Shown in pieces: positions 45,891 to 56,202 of a stretch of 64,000 nt of DNA. Under the pieces are notes generated by a model. It had not been told where the DNA came from and did not search any database. It saw nothing but the letters and a program-made list of their open reading frames with translations. The stretch lies in the NCBI GenBank assembly GCA_947471745.1, contig CANJKZ010000169.1, forward strand, positions 1,868,001 through 1,932,000, written 5' to 3'. Every line of letters begins with the position of its first letter. Position 1 is the stretch's first letter. The translations under genes and the position numbers were made by a program. The stretch comes from Closterium sp. Naga37s-1. Its lineage: Eukaryota > Streptophyta > Zygnematophyceae > Desmidiales > Closteriaceae.

Positions 45891-47135
45891 GGGTCAAGAT
45901 GAATTGAAGCGACGAAGACAGTTTAAGCATCGAGACTGATGCAAGCAGTAGCATTCGAAAAGGAATAGGCGTGAACATTAAAAACATGTTTAATATACGT
46001 TTTTATGTAATCTTATATAAACTTATGTATGCCTTTGCTCTAATCACTTATGTCATTTACATTCACTAATCATATCTACTGTGGATCGCCTTGCGATCAG
46101 CCCTAAGCAAGATCCTGAGTAATCCCCCATGGGATTGTAACAATTAGACACAGGCAAACGATTTCCAAGTTACCATTCTCGTGATTGTTTTCCAGTATTT
46201 AGTGATTAAATATGTGAAGGGAGTGACCAAACGCGTGAAAAATACAATGTTTTGGGTAACGTACGCGTTATTGGGGCCCATTTTCGTTACCATTCTCATA
46301 TTTTCCCACGAAAAAACATTGGAGCCCCCAGTACGCGAGAATATAGGAGTCGAGCGTGCGAGAATACCAAAACCGAGCGCATGGGAATTGATGTCAACGA
46401 GCATGGCATTTCGTATTGTACTTCCATTGCAACACATTCATGCCTGCCTGCAGGGAAGCATGATATAAATGATCTAGGTTTGCGGCTACAATTCGTCAAA
46501 CATTCGCCATGCGTTTTAGGCAAACGACGAACCAAAGCCAAATATTTTTTGGTTCACCAGCCCTGTTTGATAGGCAGGCGATTCCAAGGAGGGCTAGGGT
46601 TGGGCTAGATTTCAGCAAGCTTTCCGAGGAAACTTCCCATTGGCTCACAACCGGCCAACCAAAGCAAGCATCACCTCCCACGGTCGGAAGGAGGGGGTAC
46701 TCGTAGCGATGCTGCCCCCCCCCCCCCCCCCACACCCCCCCCCCCCCCCCCCCTTTTCCCTTCCACCAGCTTCATCAAGGGCATGGTTGAATGTTTTGCC
46801 TTGCAGTTCAGGGTTACTGGGTAAAAACAATCACAAATCAAAACAAACATGACTCGTGGAAAGGAAAGATGACACGTTTTTCAGAGCAGAGCCTCTTGGT
46901 CTGGGCATATGGGTTGAGTGATATATTTTACGGGTCGTACGACATATGTATCCCCTCTCACTACGAGCCTTAACCCATCTCTGCTTGAATATTTTGGGCA
47001 GGCGAGAGCTGGGAAGGACTGGACGATTCCGTCTTGTAAAAGGTGTGTTCGACAGGCATGAAGGGATCATTGGGTTCGGCACAAATTTCTGGGATGACCA
47101 TAAAAAAAAAAAAACAAAAAAAAAAACAAGAGGCG
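45891..47135. other. Unassigned, apparently non-repetitive region
   Basis: 45891-46140 is AT-rich and might be the rest of the Copia-5 LTR, but I could not match it. 46140-47135 shows no copy elsewhere in the window and no convincing gene. It holds two long C-runs (46714-46731, 46736-46753), a T/C-rich stretch and an A-rich run (47100-47128). Frames present are short and unlike known families. Confidence 0.5.
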
Positions 47136-47140
47136 ACGAA
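47136..47140. other. Target-site duplication of Copia-7 (left copy)
   Basis: ACGAA at 47136-47140 is repeated at 54661-54665, exactly flanking the LTRs. Confidence 0.95.
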
Positions 47141-47264
47141 TGAGAAGAAACGAGGAATGATTTGACTAAGGGAAAGTTGGGTACAAATGTAAACCCTAGA
47201 AAACTGTACCCCATATGTGCTACCCCACTATAGCCTACAGTAGCTATGTCATATAAATCTGACA
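47141..47264 (-). repeat. Copia-7 3' LTR, 124 bp
   Basis: Plus strand TGAGAAG to TCTGACA. It matches 54537-54660 except for one base (GGTACAAATG against GGTAAAAATG). Very short LTRs are typical of this family in the window. Confidence 0.95.
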
Positions 47265-47278
47265 CACCCCCATAGGCA
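47265..47278 (-). other. Copia-7 polypurine tract
   Basis: On the minus strand GCCTATGGGGGTG stands directly before TGTCAGA of the LTR. The same TATGGGGGTG-TGTCA junction occurs at 36415-36430, 56330-56350 and 59348-59362, in three other elements. Confidence 0.85.
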
Positions 47279-47469
47279 AAGTGGGGGAGAACAAGGGGTC
47301 ACAAGACCAGTCAAGCAAAGCAAAGCAAGCTCAGGGTGGATCACAAAGTCACCACACATTCCGAGCACAAGTTCAAGGCCACAAGGCCAGTTCACATGTA
47401 GGATTACATATATATAAGGCTAGACAAGCAAGAGCAGGTGTATATATATATGTAACAGTACAAACAAGG
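47279..47469 (-). other. Copia-7 3' untranslated region
   Basis: Between the TGA stop and the polypurine tract. The stretch 47329-47377 (CTCAGGGTGGATCACAA, then CCACACATT) is nearly identical to 56389-56438 and to the reverse complement of 59257-59308 in the two short LTR elements, which ties them to this family. Confidence 0.8.
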
Positions 47470-48615
47470 TCAAGGGGTGAGCAAGTGAGGCAAGGTAGGC
47501 ACAAGAACCAGCTGAGTACAGAAGCGCTGATGATCACAAGGCGCAAGTGCCTTGGTGAAGATATCAGCAGTGTTGGCCTGAGAGGCCACGTACGCAAGCC
47601 GCAGCTGACCACGCTGCTGTAGCTCACGAGCAAGGAAGTAGCGGAGAGCAATGTGCTTCGTTCTGTGCTCCAGTCTCTGCTCTCGACACAAGGCCAGCAT
47701 GGCCTTGTTGTCTACGTACAGCACTGGAGGAGAACGAGGCGGCTCTCCGAGGTCAGTCAGCAGGTAGGTGAGCCAGCGAAGCTCCTGTGCAGCCATGGCC
47801 CCGGCGTAGATCTCAGCCTCACAACTGGAGCCGAGAACAGAAGACGAGCGGGTAGCCCGCCACGAAACAGAGCCGGAACCAAGGCTGAAGGTGTAACCCT
47901 GTGACGACCGCTGCGTAGCCTGGTCGTCAGCCCAAGAAGCGTCTGCGTGCCCAGTGAGGACCACTGGACTCTGCCCTCCAAGCACAAGCCCCATGCCCGA
48001 CGTACTGCACAAGTAACGCAACACCCTCTTCGCTGCAGCCATGTGCTCCGGTCTGTGTCTCCCAGGAGCAACATAGCGTGCGAGAATGCTAAGAGGGTAT
48101 GCGAGGTCAGGTCGTGTGCAGGTCATCAGGTACATGAGGCAGCCAACAAGCTCTGGGTACGGGCCACTCGACTCTACGGACTCATCCGAAGGCAGAGCTG
48201 AGAGCGAGTGGCGAGTAGGCAGAGGAGTGGCCTGAGGCGAGGAGTACGTGAAGCCGAAGCGCTGAAGGACCTGCTGCACCATGTGTGACTGAGTCAGGGT
48301 AATGGTGCGGCGTGCTCTGTCCCGGGTGATCTGTAAGCCAAGGTAGCTGCGCAGTTCACCCAGGTCTGTGCACGTGTGTCTCTTCTGCAGCTCGGACTTC
48401 ACGTGGGCGAGTCCAGCAGTGTCAGCTGTGGCAAAGACCAAGTCGTCGACGTACACGAGGATGTAGAACGGCGGCAAAGAAGTGTCGGTGCGCAGAAACA
48501 GCGACGGGTCGGCAGTAGAGGGAGCAAACCCAAGAGCCGCAAGTGTAGTCCTCAGTGTGTCGTGCCACTCACGCGGTGCCTGGCGGAGACCGTAGACTGG
48601 CCGCCGGAGGCTCCA
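47470..48615 (-). CDS. Copia-7 polyprotein, part 3: RT C-terminal half and RNase H
   Basis: In frame with the two upstream parts, following the TAG at 48616-48618. It opens WSLRRPVYGLRQAPREWHDTL and carries the second RT catalytic motif ILVYVDDLVFATAD with both Asp intact, LRSYLGLQITRD and the RNase H domain: HADASWADDQATQRSSQGYTF, SSCEAEIYAGAMAAQELRW, LYVDNKAMLALC and EHRTKHIALRYFLARELQQRGQL. It ends DHQRFCTQLVLVPTLPHLL then TGA. RNase H would remove the RNA template during cDNA synthesis in virus-like particles. No other defects were seen. Confidence 0.92.
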   Translation of the reverse strand, partial: WSLRRPVYGLRQAPREWHDTLRTTLAALGFAPSTADPSLFLRTDTSLPPFYILVYVDDLVFATADTAGLAHVKSELQKRHTCTDLGELRSYLGLQITRDRARRTITLTQSHMVQQVLQRFGFTYSSPQATPLPTRHSLSALPSDESVESSGPYPELVGCLMYLMTCTRPDLAYPLSILARYVAPGRHRPEHMAAAKRVLRYLCSTSGMGLVLGGQSPVVLTGHADASWADDQATQRSSQGYTFSLGSGSVSWRATRSSSVLGSSCEAEIYAGAMAAQELRWLTYLLTDLGEPPRSPPVLYVDNKAMLALCREQRLEHRTKHIALRYFLARELQQRGQLRLAYVASQANTADIFTKALAPCDHQRFCTQLVLVPTLPHLLTP

Positions 48616-48618
48616 CTA

Positions 48619-50049
48619 GGTGCCAGGAGGAAAAGACCCAGTGAAGCCAGGTGGGCGACGCAGCCAGATCTCCTCGTGCAGGCTGCCCTGCAAGAAAGCA
48701 GTGCTGAAGTCAAGAGAGTGCAGCTCGTAGTCGCGGTGAGCAGCTATGTGCAGCAGTACCCGAAGAGTGGTCATCTTCGGGGTGGGAGAGAAGGTCTGAA
48801 AGTAGTCAACTCCCTGCCGCTGACTGAAGCCACGAGCCACGTAACGCGCCTTGAAGACAGGCGGAGAACCCGGCGGTCGCTTCACCCTGAAAATCCACAT
48901 GCCACTGACGATGTTCGCCCCAGGCGGGGGAACCTCGTCAACGTAGGTGCCTGTGGACTTCCAGGAAGCCATCTCTGCATCCATAGCTGCCTGCCACTGA
49001 GAGGAGTAGGGACCCTCTATCGCCTCCGCGTAAGAGCGCGGAGTCGGGATGTCAAGTGCATCCGGGTCTCCCTCAGGGGTAAGCAGTACGGACACGAGAT
49101 GAGGTGAAGCAGCAGCCAAACACTGGAACTCCTCCTGCCTGTCCTCAAGGACGTCGGTGCCAAGGGCACACTCACCCCCGACGGACGGAGGACAGACAGA
49201 CTCAGACTCAGCAACAAGACTAGCAGCGTAGTCTAGACGACAGCGAGCAGCAAAGTCGACGAGCTCAGTAACTAGGGCAGACGCAGCAGTGGACTCAAAG
49301 GAAGGGTCAGTGACAACAGTAGCAAGGAGACGCGTGACAGTAGGACTGGCAGCACGAAGAGAGTCCGACTCCGGGTCAGGAAGAGCAGGAAGAGAGGACT
49401 CAGGAGGAGAAGGCAAAGGGGCACGCAGAGGAGCAGTGGACGGACGCAGAGACATCCGGTGCGTGCCAGGGACAGGAGGAGGACGCTGACGCGAACCACG
49501 ACCACTAGTGCGAGCAGCACGGACAGGCGACGCAGGGCGAGACGCAGGCTCACGACGCTCAGCAAGACCTCCAGTAGGACCAGTGTAGGGAGAAGGAGCG
49601 GGCAGTGGGGAGGCCGGCTGTAACTGTAACTGTGACGGGACAGGCTGTGGACACTCTAAGGGAGATGGAGGACCAGTAGAAGGCGGGAGACCAAGAACCT
49701 GCAGAAGGAGCGGAACGAAGTACGGCCGAGGCCGCGCGGCGACTCCAGACACAGCAGGGACAGCACCAGGACCCCCAGCGGCAGCACCAGCGCCAGCAGC
49801 ACCTCCAGCTCCAGTACCTCCAGCAGCACCAGTAGCACCCCCAGCAGGACCGCCTCCAGGACCGACAGCAGTAGCCTCAGCGCCAACACCCTCAGCAGCT
49901 CCAGCTCCAGTCGTACCCGCAGGCCCAGCAGCTCCAGCACTCCCAGTACGAGCACCTCCGGGACCCGCGGCACCAGTACCCTCAGCAGCCGACGAACCTC
50001 CAGCTCCAGCAGCACGCCTCCAGCGCCGGGCAAACCACTCGCGCAGCTC
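48619..50049 (-). CDS. Copia-7 polyprotein, part 2: linker and RT N-terminal half
   Basis: Continues the same frame after a TAG at 50050-50052. The first 100 codons are a Gly/Ala-rich linker. From 49752 the frame reads through a Pro/Ser-rich stretch to RT: SYAEAIEGPYSSQWQAAMDAEMASWKSTGTYVDEVPPPGANIVSGMWIFRVKR, FKARYVARGFSQRQGVDYFQTFSPT and LHSLDFSTAFLQGSLHEEIWLRRP, with the first catalytic Asp in LDFSTAFLQG. It ends at TAG 48616-48618 between FPPGT and WSLRRP. At both stops Gln (CAG) is the expected codon for this family, so a single C-to-T change each would explain them. Confidence 0.9.
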
Positions 50050-53000
50050 CTATGGAGAGAGTGGCTCCCGCCGTGACGAAGCACCCGGAGAACCTCCATG
50101 CTCAGCACCGCCAGAAGCCACACGAGCAGGCCCAGCTCCCTCAGGCTCCGCACCCCCAAGCTCAGCACCTCCAGGCGTGGCACCCCCAGGCTCAGCACCC
50201 CCAGGCATAGCACCCCCAGGCTCAGCACCCCCAGGCTCAGCACCCCCAGTAGTAGCACCCTCAGGCTCAGCACCCCTAGGCTCAGGACCCCCAGTAGTAG
50301 CACCCTCAGGCTCAGCACCCCCAGGCGTAGCACCCACACGCTCAGCACCCCCAGAGTCAGCACCCCCAGGCTCAGCACCCTCAGCAGCACCAGAGTCACC
50401 AGTAACCTCGACAGGCTCGACTGCGTCTACCTGGGACACACCTGAAGGGGCAGGACCCTGAGGGGGGAGGGGGTCTACCGGTGGGGGACCTGGTACAAGG
50501 AAGAGCGGTGGCGGGGGGAGGGACGGAGTGCGGTAGGGGAAGAGGCGGTAGTAGGGGACCGACTCGTCAAACGTGACGTCCTGGGAGGACAGAACACGGC
50601 GAGAGGTGGGGTGGTAGAACTGCCACCCTGGCGCGTCAGGGGGGAAGCCAAGGAAGACGCAAGGAGCAGCACGAGGGGACAGCTTGTCCGCAGACAAGTC
50701 GCGGACAAACGCCCGAGATCCCCAGACACGGAACGCAGACGCATCGCCAACCTTCCCCGTCCACAGCAAGGCTGGGGAGGTCTCCGGCATGGAGACCCTG
50801 GGGTGAAGGTTGATCTGATGCGCCGCGTACCGAACCGCAAACGGCCACAGAAAATGGGGGGCAGCCGCATGCATCATGGACGTACGGGCGACGTCCATGA
50901 CCATGCCAATGCGGCGCTCAGCAATCCCATTTTGCTGTGGAGAGTCCGGAAGCATGAAGGTCTGGCGGATGCCTCGTGCACGACAGTAGGCTCTCAGAAG
51001 GCCAGAGGAGAACTCTCCACCTCTGTCAGAGTGCAGACGCAGAACAGGAAAGTCCGAGCCGAAGCTCTGCCTGAGCTGGAGACGAGCTGCGCGGATCCAG
51101 TCGATCAACACCTCAGTGACATCACCCTTGCTGCGCAAGGGGAAGACTGTGGTGTAACGCGAGTAGTCGTCAACCACCAGCAGGAAGTAGCGCTCGTGAC
51201 CCTGTCCACGGACGCGGGCCGGGCCCCACACGTCCATGTGAAGCGTCTGCAGCGGGGCCTCTGTCGGAGGAAACTGGGAGGAGTGAGGGGCAGCCCGCTG
51301 CCGCCCCTCGACACAAGGGACGCAGGTAGGGCCAGGCCCCGGAGGAAGGGGAGGGAGGGACCGGGGAAGACCAGAGACAAGGACACGGGAGGCCATGCCT
51401 CGGAGACGAAGCAGGGAGGGGTGACCAAGGCGGTGGTGCCAGAGGAGAGTCTCGTGAGACAGGAGGCGACACGAACAGGGGGCAGACTCAGGACCAGACC
51501 TGGACGCTGCAGCAAACACCTGACCCGACGCAGCTACCTGACCAGACGCAGTGACTGGAGGAGACGCAGTGGTCAGGGTGTACAGGCTCGACCCCGGCCG
51601 ACGGGTAAACGTGGCCAGGTGTCGGCCAGTCCGACCTTCCGTGCAGTGGGTCACTCGCTGACTCGCAGGAGTGAACTGGTGAACCCCCGCATCCTGTAGG
51701 TCAGCACCACTCACCAAGTTCATAGAGAACGAGGGGAGGTAAAGACCAGACAGGGTGCCAGAGGGGGCCGCCGGACACGGGAGGACAGTGGAGAAGTGAG
51801 CAAGGACAGGACCCCCACAGGGGTCTGCCAGAGAGACCGCAACTGGCCGGCCAAGCGGCGTGAGTGTGGTGCGGTCTCGAAAGAAGGAGCGAGAAGCCCC
51901 CGAGTCAAGGGTGAAGGTGTGGGAGGCCGAAGCCGACGCAGAACCTGAGAGAGCAGACTCACCAGCACCTGAGGGAGCAGACGCACCTAGAGCAGCAGCC
52001 TCGCTAGCACCTAGAGCAGCAGCCTCACCAGTACCTAGAGCAGCAGACTCAATGCCCGGGTCGGGCGGAAAACACCGGTAACAGTCACCCTCATCACTAA
52101 TAGTCACAGTATACATGGCAGCAAGAATAGCATCAAAGTCAAGGTCAAAGACAGCGACACCCGCCCTAGACAGCTCACCCCAGCGGGGGATCTCAGTGGC
52201 CTCAGGGAACTGGTGACGCCAAGCGTCCGTCAGGCGGCCAAAGCAGCGCTGGGTGGAGTGCGCACCCCCGCACTGGTCACCCGCGCGGTCGCCGGTGCGT
52301 AGGACGTAGGTGCACGGACCAGTACCCCCACCCCGCTGGCGTGCAGCGTACCACTCACGGAGCTGCTGAGGAGGGGGGATGTCACGAGTGCGCTGCTGCT
52401 GCTGCTGCTGCTGCTGGCGCTGACCACCACCGGAGCCGACCCTCTGCGCAGCGCCACCCCGACCAGCTCCACCTCCTCCGCCGCCGCCTCCTCCACCGCC
52501 GCCACCTCCGCTCCCACCGCCACCGCCGCCACCGACACCTCCACCCCCACCACCACCCCCACCGCCACCCCCACCCCCTCCACTGCCTCCACCGCCGCCT
52601 CCACCGCCCCCGCTAGCCCCTCCAGTGCCCCTGCCCCCCTTGCCCTTGCCAGGGTGGCGTCTCCCGCTAGGGGTAGACGCCGCACCGACCGACTCAAGCC
52701 CAACGAGGTCGGCCGCAGCAGCAGAGGCAACAGAGGGCAAAAGGGGGGAGGGGGAACACCCCTCAAAGATGGGGGTGCGAGGGTCACCACGAGAGGCTCC
52801 TACAGCTACTATGCTCTTCTCTGCTGCTAGGAGGGACTTCTCGAGGAGGTCAACGGTGAGAGTGGTGGGGCAAACTGAGAGGAAGTGGTCCCTGACTACG
52901 CGAAGGGAGTCAGGGAGCCGGGTGACTATGTAGTAGAGGGTGATGTACATGGGGGGGGGGTTCTTGGCGCAGAACTCAGCAGGAAGCGCAGTGCGGTAGC

Positions 53001-53421
53001 GAGTGTCACTAGTGCGGAGGTGCGTAATGAGGTCAGCGACTGTGGGAAAGGCAGCAAGGTCAGGGAAGAGGTACGGTAGCATGAGGCGGCGCAGTGCAGC
53101 AGTGGCAGGGGAGGAGTAGCGCGCAACTACAGCGTCGTACAAGGTCTGAGCACTCTTGTACTGGCTAAAGTGCGCACGCTCAGAGGTAGGCAGGTGGCGA
53201 CGCACAGCAAGACGTGCAGCAGCATCGCGCGTGGCCCACTGTGAGCGAACAGTGGCGTCAGCATCAGCAGCGGGGGCAGGAGAGGCACCAGAAGTGAGGT
53301 CAAAGAGGGAGAGGCCGTCTGCTCTGTCGCACTGTAAGAAAAGCTGCAGGTCATCTATCCAGATGTCAAAGTCAATGGCCCGACCCTCAGCGTCAAAAGC
53401 GAGGACACTAGGGGTAGCCAT
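50050..53421 (-). CDS. Copia-7 polyprotein, part 1: gag - protease - integrase
   Basis: 1,123 codons from ATG at 53421. Residues 1-215: copia gag (UBN2-like, IDFDIWIDDLQLFLQCD, HFSQYKSAQTLYDAVVARYSS). Residues 255-335: an extreme poly-Gly tract followed by eight Gln. Residues 370-395: a Cys/His segment in place of a canonical CCHC knuckle. Protease site LDSGASRSFF, DSG at 506-508. GAG-pre-integrase HHCC at about 664-703 (WHHRLGHPS ... CVPC). Integrase catalytic triad D730 (HMDVWGP), D799 (LHSDRGGEF) and E835 (NGIAERR), the last two 36 apart as in the DD35E family. Residues 1000-1110 are Gly-Gly-Ala-Glu-Pro repeats. All catalytic residues are present. A TAG ends the frame where REPLSP is followed by ELREW. 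Confidence 0.93.
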   Translation of the reverse strand: MATPSVLAFDAEGRAIDFDIWIDDLQLFLQCDRADGLSLFDLTSGASPAPAADADATVRSQWATRDAAARLAVRRHLPTSERAHFSQYKSAQTLYDAVVARYSSPATAALRRLMLPYLFPDLAAFPTVADLITHLRTSDTRYRTALPAEFCAKNPPPMYITLYYIVTRLPDSLRVVRDHFLSVCPTTLTVDLLEKSLLAAEKSIVAVGASRGDPRTPIFEGCSPSPLLPSVASAAAADLVGLESVGAASTPSGRRHPGKGKGGRGTGGASGGGGGGGGGSGGGGGGGGGGGGGGGVGGGGGGGSGGGGGGGGGGGGGGAGRGGAAQRVGSGGGQRQQQQQQQQRTRDIPPPQQLREWYAARQRGGGTGPCTYVLRTGDRAGDQCGGAHSTQRCFGRLTDAWRHQFPEATEIPRWGELSRAGVAVFDLDFDAILAAMYTVTISDEGDCYRCFPPDPGIESAALGTGEAAALGASEAAALGASAPSGAGESALSGSASASASHTFTLDSGASRSFFRDRTTLTPLGRPVAVSLADPCGGPVLAHFSTVLPCPAAPSGTLSGLYLPSFSMNLVSGADLQDAGVHQFTPASQRVTHCTEGRTGRHLATFTRRPGSSLYTLTTASPPVTASGQVAASGQVFAAASRSGPESAPCSCRLLSHETLLWHHRLGHPSLLRLRGMASRVLVSGLPRSLPPLPPGPGPTCVPCVEGRQRAAPHSSQFPPTEAPLQTLHMDVWGPARVRGQGHERYFLLVVDDYSRYTTVFPLRSKGDVTEVLIDWIRAARLQLRQSFGSDFPVLRLHSDRGGEFSSGLLRAYCRARGIRQTFMLPDSPQQNGIAERRIGMVMDVARTSMMHAAAPHFLWPFAVRYAAHQINLHPRVSMPETSPALLWTGKVGDASAFRVWGSRAFVRDLSADKLSPRAAPCVFLGFPPDAPGWQFYHPTSRRVLSSQDVTFDESVPYYRLFPYRTPSLPPPPLFLVPGPPPVDPLPPQGPAPSGVSQVDAVEPVEVTGDSGAAEGAEPGGADSGGAERVGATPGGAEPEGATTGGPEPRGAEPEGATTGGAEPGGAEPGGAMPGGAEPGGATPGGAELGGAEPEGAGPARVASGGAEHGGSPGASSRREPLSP
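50150..50400 (-). repeat. Coding minisatellite, 15-bp unit
   Basis: The unit CTCAGCACCCCCAGG (plus strand) with variants encodes a Gly-Gly-Ala-Glu-Pro pentapeptide repeated about 16 times in the linker between integrase and RT. The period keeps the frame open. Confidence 0.85.
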
Positions 53422-53439
53422 GACAGCAGTAGACTAGCA

Positions 53440-54480
53440 GCGCAAACAATAGGGTGAGGGCAGTGCTGTGAAAGAGGCGCTGCTCTTACCGGACAGGGCG
53501 GCTCGGGTGGTTCGGCTGCAGGGCGGCTCGGCGGCTCGGCTGCTGGGCGGCTCGGCGGCTCGGCTGCTGGGCGGCTCGGCGGCTCGGCTGCTCGGCGGCT
53601 CGGCGGCTTGGCTGTTGGGCGGCTCGGCGGCTCGGCTTCTGGGCGGCTCGGCTGCTGGGCGGCTCGGCGGCTGGGCGGCTCGGCTGCTGGGCGGCTCGGC
53701 TGCTGCGCGGCTCGGCGGGGCCGCTGAGAGGGCGGCGTCCGGGGCCGCTGGGAGGAGGCGGGGCCGCAGGTAGGTGGCGGGGCCGCTAGTAGGTGGCGGG
53801 GCCGCAGGTAGGTGGCGGGGCCGCTGGTAGGTGGCGGGGCCGCAGGTAGGTAGCGGGGCCGCAGGTAGGTGGCGGGGCCGCTGGTAGGTGGCGGGGCCGC
53901 AGGTAGGTGGCGGGGCCGCAGGTAGGTGGCGGGGCCGCTGGTAGGTGGCGGGGCCGCAGGTAGGTGGCGGGGCCAGCAGGAAGGTGGCGGGGCCGCACAG
54001 GTAGGTGGCGGGGCCGCGGGTAGGTGGCGGGGCCGCTGGTAGGTGGCGGGGCCGCAGGTAGGTGGCGGGGCCGCACAGGTAGGTGGCGGGGCCGCACAGG
54101 TAGGTGGCGGGGCCGCACAGGTTGGTGGCGGGGCCGCGGAGGGCGGCGACGAGCCGTAGGGGGCCGTGAGGGGCCGCGGGAGGGGCCGTAAGGGGCGTAA
54201 GGGGCCGCGCGAGGGGCCGTAAGGGACGGCGCGAGGGGCCGTAAGGGGCGGCACGAGGGGCCGTAAGGACGGCGCGACGGGCGCGACGGGCCGTAAGGGC
54301 GGCACGAAGGGCCGTAAGGGCGGCGCGAAGGGCCGTAGGGGCGGCGCGACGAGCCGTGAGAGGGCCGCTAAGGGCGACGCGACGGGGCCGTGAGGGGCCT
54401 AGCGAGGGCGCGATGGTAGGGAGAGCACACCGGGCGTGACTCGGGCCGGAGCGAAGCGCGCTCCGGGCAGGAAAAAAAAA
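53440..54480 (-). repeat. Copia-7 leader made of GC-rich minisatellites
   Basis: Three successive tandem arrays fill the leader. 53470-53740: GGCTCGGCGGCTCGGCTGCT-type units. 53760-54140: about twenty GTAGGTGGCGGGGCCGCAG units of 19-20 bp with AGGTAGGTGG variants. 54145-54440: GGGCCGTAAGGGGCGGC-type units. Nothing is convincingly coding; long frames on both strands follow from the repeats. Confidence 0.88.
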
Positions 54481-54525
54481 ATTTCGTGGTGGTGGGCCCT
54501 AGGAATCGTTCCCACTAGGGAACCT

Positions 54526-54536
54526 GCTCGATACCA
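54526..54536 (-). other. Copia-7 primer-binding site
   Basis: The minus strand reads TGGTATCGAGC directly after the LTR, close to the initiator-Met site TGGTATCAGAGC with one base lost. Confidence 0.8.
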
Positions 54537-54660
54537 TGAGAAGAAACGAGGAATGATTTGACTAAGGGAAAGTTGGGTAAAAATGTAAACCCTAGAAAAC
54601 TGTACCCCATATGTGCTACCCCACTATAGCCTACAGTAGCTATGTCATATAAATCTGACA
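54537..54660 (-). repeat. Copia-7 5' LTR, 124 bp
   Basis: Plus strand TGAGAAG to TCTGACA, followed by the ACGAA target duplication. In element orientation it opens TGTCAGATTTATATGACATAGC; TTTATAT could serve as a TATA-like element. Confidence 0.95.
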
Positions 54661-54665
54661 ACGAA

Positions 54666-54924
54666 ATCGTCTTAGGGTTGCGAAGCATTTTGCAAAAGTA
54701 CATAAACATGTACAGCTTCTAAAGAGTCCAAAACTTGAAAGTTCCAATCATTTTCCTTGCTATTCAATAAATCTTTGAGTATTATGGAATCGAACTGGAA
54801 GCCTTTCGGCCTCGCGCCGAACTTTTTACGACAGTGGTACAAACGAAAAAATGTGTCTTAGTTTATGAATTCTCTTGTGATTTCCCGATTCGACAAAATG
54901 TGAACTGCCTTGGGGTTTCAACGT
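54666..54924. other. Unassigned flank
   Basis: AT-rich, no gene or repeat recognised. It is continuous with 45891-47135 once Copia-7 is removed, so it belongs to the same pre-existing locus. Confidence 0.5.
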
Positions 54925-54931
54925 CCCTTTT

Positions 54932-55412
54932 AGGGTTTTCAGCTAAGCGGGGACAGGTATCCCGACCCCTCCGCTCTCAGGGGACGGGTTTCGCATCCTG
55001 CGCACAGTTTCCGCAAAAGGCTGGGCTAGGGGGGGACAGTTATCGTTCAGGTAAGGGACTCGAGCTCTCAATGAGCCACGTGTTTCATCCTTCACAGCTC
55101 GCTCACTGTACACATGCAATCACAGATTCTGCACTGGGAAATTATACGGGCAGTCACAGTTATGCCCGTTTTGTCACGTTTGGTCTCAGGGTTATCACGG
55201 ACAGTCACAGTACAGTAGATTTCTATCACGCGTGATCACAGCGCTATCACGGATGGTCATACCTCACCCCGAAAAGCTATCACATTTGGTCACTCGTTGA
55301 AACGATGACTGGAAAGTTGAAATTCCGTAATCTACTGTACAGATTCGGGTACAATTAGCTCACGCGCGGATTTGTCCGTAGCGAAAATACCGTTTCCACC
55401 AAAATATACTCG
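54932..55412 (+). repeat. Left terminal inverted repeat arm
   Basis: About 480 bp, intact. It contains repeated TATCAC and GTCACAG motifs (about 55140-55290) and the palindrome ATCACGCGTGAT, possible transposase-binding sites. Confidence 0.88.
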
Positions 55413-56202
55413 AAAACAAGTGCTATTCGTTACTAAATGTGATGCTCTGAAACCCTGGAAAATGACAATCACCTATTCGTAACGATTTGTGATACATCGA
55501 CACTCTGCTCTTGCGTTCGAGGTATCACAATTAGTAACGAATACACAACTTTTAGCTGACTAGACTTTCAAGTATCACAATTAGTTACGAATAGTCGTAT
55601 TGTGACTGTTTATGTTATTTACAATATCACAATTAGTAACGAATAGAGACATTTCCAGTGATTATGGATTCAATGTTTCACAGGGTGTTACGAATAGCCT
55701 TATTTTCACTGATAATATTACCACAATATAACAATTAGTACATGTACCAGCCAATTTGTCATTGTCTATGGTTTCATTGTATCATATATAGTTACGAATA
55801 GCCTTATTGTGACTGTTTAAATATATTTAGAATATCACAATTAGGTTCGAACACCCTTTATGGCGGAATCTGGTTATCACGAGTCTTCACATGCATGTAC
55901 CCTTAGAAACAGGTGTCGGACCAACTGCATGACAATATGTTATTTCGAACAATTGAACAGCGAACCTTGCACAATTATAACGTTTATCAACAATAGACGT
56001 CGTGACTCTGTAAATGCGTCATGTTCATGAATTGAGCATTTACCATATTATCAGGGTTGGTGGACACGTTTGGTACGATTCGCGCGACCTGGTTGTATGT
56101 TATGCAACTTTAGACATTAGAGGAGGGAAACATGTATACGGATAGACATTTCGGGTTTTGGTGTTCGTTTACAAGCAAGATGGATACCGAATACCTCCAT
56201 TC
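55413..56202. repeat. Spacer of the foldback element with interspersed TATCACAATTAGTAACGAA
   Basis: AT-rich. The motif TATCACAATTAGTAACGAA recurs, diverged, at 55523, 55573, 55625 and 55833; related TTACGAATAG boxes sit between. No coding frame of note. The spacer continues at 57750-57905 after the nested element. Confidence 0.75.

Larger units (their letters stand above)
47141..54660 (-). mobile_element. Copia-7, nearly intact Ty1/copia element
   Basis: 7,520 bp with two 124-bp LTRs that differ at one base by my reading, perfect ACGAA target duplication, primer site, polypurine tract, and a single long gag-pol frame (53421 down to 47470, about 1,980 codons) interrupted only by two TAG codons. 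It is the youngest and most complete element here. Order on the minus strand: LTR, primer site, GC-rich leader of about 1.1 kb, gag, protease, integrase, RT, RNase H, 3' untranslated region, polypurine tract, LTR. Confidence 0.96.

Noticed and set aside
53355..54305. A 316-codon Pro/Ala-rich frame (APPPTCG repeats) upstream of Copia-7 gag
   Set aside because: It is a translation of the leader minisatellite, and the gag start at 53421 lies in another frame.
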